Shown here in pieces: positions 17,120 to 17,959 of a stretch of DNA of 17,959 nt (position 1 is the stretch's first letter; every line of letters starts with the position of its first letter). The stretch comes from CAZIQY01 sp964541605. GTDB taxonomy: Bacteria; Desulfobacterota; Syntrophia; Syntrophales; UBA2185. The position numbers were made by a program, and so were the translations under genes. The DNA lies in the NCBI GenBank assembly GCA_964541605.1, contig CAZIQY010000056.1, positions 1 to 17,959 of the forward strand, read 5' to 3'. Below the pieces are notes generated by a model. That model searched no databases. It had not been told where the DNA came from and saw nothing but the letters and a program-made list of their open reading frames with translations.

Positions 17120-17401
17120 ATGATCACGTCATTCCGATGCAGGGAAACCGAGAGAATATTCATGGGAAAGTTTTCCGCAACCCTGCCGCAGGCGATTCAG
17201 AAGGCGGCTGCACGGAAATTGGAAATCATTGACGCCGCCAGAGATCTGGAAGATTTAAGGATACCGCCCGGCAATCGGCTTGAGGCGCTGTTTGGCGATA
17301 GACGGGGGCAACACAGTATCCGTATCAACGAGCAGTGGCGCGTCTGCTTTGTTTGGCAAGATGGAAATGCAACCGATGTTGAAATTGTTGATTACCACTA
17401 A
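17120..17401 (+). CDS. higB: HigB-type toxin of a type II toxin-antitoxin system
   Basis: 93-residue RelE-superfamily toxin; HigB proteins bind the ribosome and cut mRNA during translation. The family string is clear: MITSFRCRETERIF at the start, AAARKLEIIDAARDLEDLR, then PPGNRLEALFGDRRGQHSIR and NEQWRVCFVW, ending VEIVDYH. Length is normal for the family. ATG 17120 is chosen because the family begins there; the longer frame from 17066 runs through the promoter. No Shine-Dalgarno precedes this ATG and the predicted transcription start coincides with it, so the message may be leaderless. The toxin gene precedes its antitoxin, as is usual for higBA. It is probably repressed by HigA through the 9-bp inverted repeat. 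All expected conserved regions seem intact. Confidence 0.95.
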   Translation: MITSFRCRETERIFMGKFSATLPQAIQKAAARKLEIIDAARDLEDLRIPPGNRLEALFGDRRGQHSIRINEQWRVCFVWQDGNATDVEIVDYH

Positions 17402-17410
17402 GGAGGGAGT

Positions 17411-17713
17411 ATGAGCGGGAGGGATTTTCCTCCGGTGCATCCCGGAGAGATTTTACTGGAAGAGTTCTTGAAGCCGATGGGCATCAGTCAGTACCGCCTG
17501 GCCGAAAGAATCCACGTGCCGGCGAGACGGATCAACGAGATCGTGCTTGAAAAGCGCGGCATAACCGCGGATACCGCTCTGCGGCTGTCTCGTTTTTTCG
17601 GGAATTCCGCTCAATTTTGGATGAATCTTCAAACACGCTACGAGCTTGAATCGGCGCGCGAATCATCGGCGTCCAGCATTGACCGAGAAGTCAGGCCACA
17701 CGCAGCAGCGTAA
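17411..17713 (+). CDS. higA: HigA-type antitoxin, XRE-family DNA-binding protein
   Basis: 100-residue antitoxin that neutralises HigB and represses the operon. The opening PPVHPGEILLEEFLKPMGIS is the HigA hallmark, followed by the XRE helix-turn-helix (QYRLAERIHVPARRINEIV) and the signature FFGNSAQFWMNLQTRYELE. The last ~18 residues are a variable tail. The gene begins 9 nt after the higB stop with a near-perfect Shine-Dalgarno (AAGGAGG, 17400-17406). That strong site contrasts with its absence in front of higB and should favour antitoxin synthesis over toxin. Confidence 0.95.
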   Translation: MSGRDFPPVHPGEILLEEFLKPMGISQYRLAERIHVPARRINEIVLEKRGITADTALRLSRFFGNSAQFWMNLQTRYELESARESSASSIDREVRPHAAA

Positions 17714-17878
17714 AATGTAGGTGTTGGAAAGATTGAAGAAAGCACACGCCTCTTCATAGGATAATCCTGACTGGATCTTTCCCCATAACATAAAAAAGCT
17801 GGCCGATCCGTTATCATCATCGGTGAAAATATTTTAGGAAGTATTTATGGAAATATTCACGAAAAGCGGAGGGGTTTT

Positions 17879-17903
17879 ATGCTTGTGGATGATGCTTGTG
17901 GAT
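17879..17903 (+). repeat. Perfect 12-bp direct repeat, period 13
   Basis: ATGCTTGTGGAT occurs at 17879-17890 and 17892-17903 with one base between. It lies just before the terminal repeat array at the right edge and may mark the boundary of the mobile element. A strong-looking GGAGGGG precedes the first ATG, but the frame is only 16 codons. Confidence 0.4.
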
Positions 17904-17913
17904 CGCTGTTTCC

Positions 17914-17958
17914 GGTCGTGATAAATTGAGCCAAAAATGGTCGTTAGAAAGTGAGCCA
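17914..17958 (+). mobile_element. Tandem repeats at the right edge, probable IS21-family-like terminus
   Basis: Two copies of a 20-bp unit, GGTCGTGATAAATTGAGCCA (17914-17933) and GGTCGTTAGAAAGTGAGCCA (17939-17958), match at 17 of 20 positions with a period of 25 bp. Arrays of such units occur just inside the ends of IS21-family elements, whose transposition genes would lie beyond the window. The units differ from those at the left edge, so this would be a different element. No transposase is visible, so the assignment is tentative. Confidence 0.4.
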
Positions 17959-17959
17959 C

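Noticed and set aside
17879..17929. 16-codon frame after a strong GGAGGGG ribosome-binding site
   Set aside because: Too short, formed by the 12-bp direct repeat, and ends in the IS-like terminal repeat; no evidence that it is a gene.
1..17959. CRISPR arrays, tRNA or rRNA genes
   Set aside because: No regularly spaced repeat array and no tRNA or rRNA-like segment was recognised on either strand by eye.

Overview
The window is an accessory (genomic-island) segment of a bacterial chromosome, most likely from a Gram-negative lineage such as Desulfobacterota or a relative. That placement is an inference from general protein flavour only; there is no rRNA, tRNA or core gene to fix it, and dinB looks more Firmicutes-like. 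Base composition shifts from block to block, and both ends of the window run into tandem repeats that resemble IS21-family insertion-sequence termini. Several genes are damaged.

Left block (1-1939, minus strand): a phage-type integration module consisting of a small orphan protein, a VSR/DUF559-like endonuclease-fold protein, a small helix-turn-helix (excisionase-like) protein and a tyrosine recombinase. The last four codons and the stop of the recombinase appear to lie inside the IS end.

Middle block (2187-11556, minus strand): a three-gene operon read from 11556 down to 2637: a 186-aa protein of unknown function, a 1145-aa protein of unknown function, and a ~1640-residue DEAH helicase with a C-terminal DUF1998/Zn-binding region. 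The large-unknown-plus-giant-helicase layout matches type III Druantia (druH-druE), an anti-phage system; the 186-aa gene would be an extra, uncatalogued member. The helicase carries a one-base frameshift in a run of five C. Downstream is an open frame with no usable start codon (2187-2561), probably the remnant of another gene. The operon leader has mutually exclusive stems, one of them terminator-like.

Right block (11998-17713, plus strand): a Y-family DNA polymerase (dinB), a DUF6602-like nuclease-fold protein, a two-gene module (a 431-residue protein of unknown function, also frameshifted, overlapping a PD-(D/E)XK nuclease-like gene) and a higBA toxin-antitoxin operon. The two-gene module is bracketed by diverged direct repeats and is the best candidate here for an undescribed defence-type system. 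higB appears to be transcribed as a leaderless mRNA from a strong promoter whose spacer holds a perfect 9-bp inverted-repeat operator.

Overall the window reads as a defence island: an integrase at one end, then stacked cassettes (Druantia-like, DUF6602, nuclease pair, toxin-antitoxin) that are partly decaying. Two single-base indels next to homopolymers could be real or could be assembly errors.
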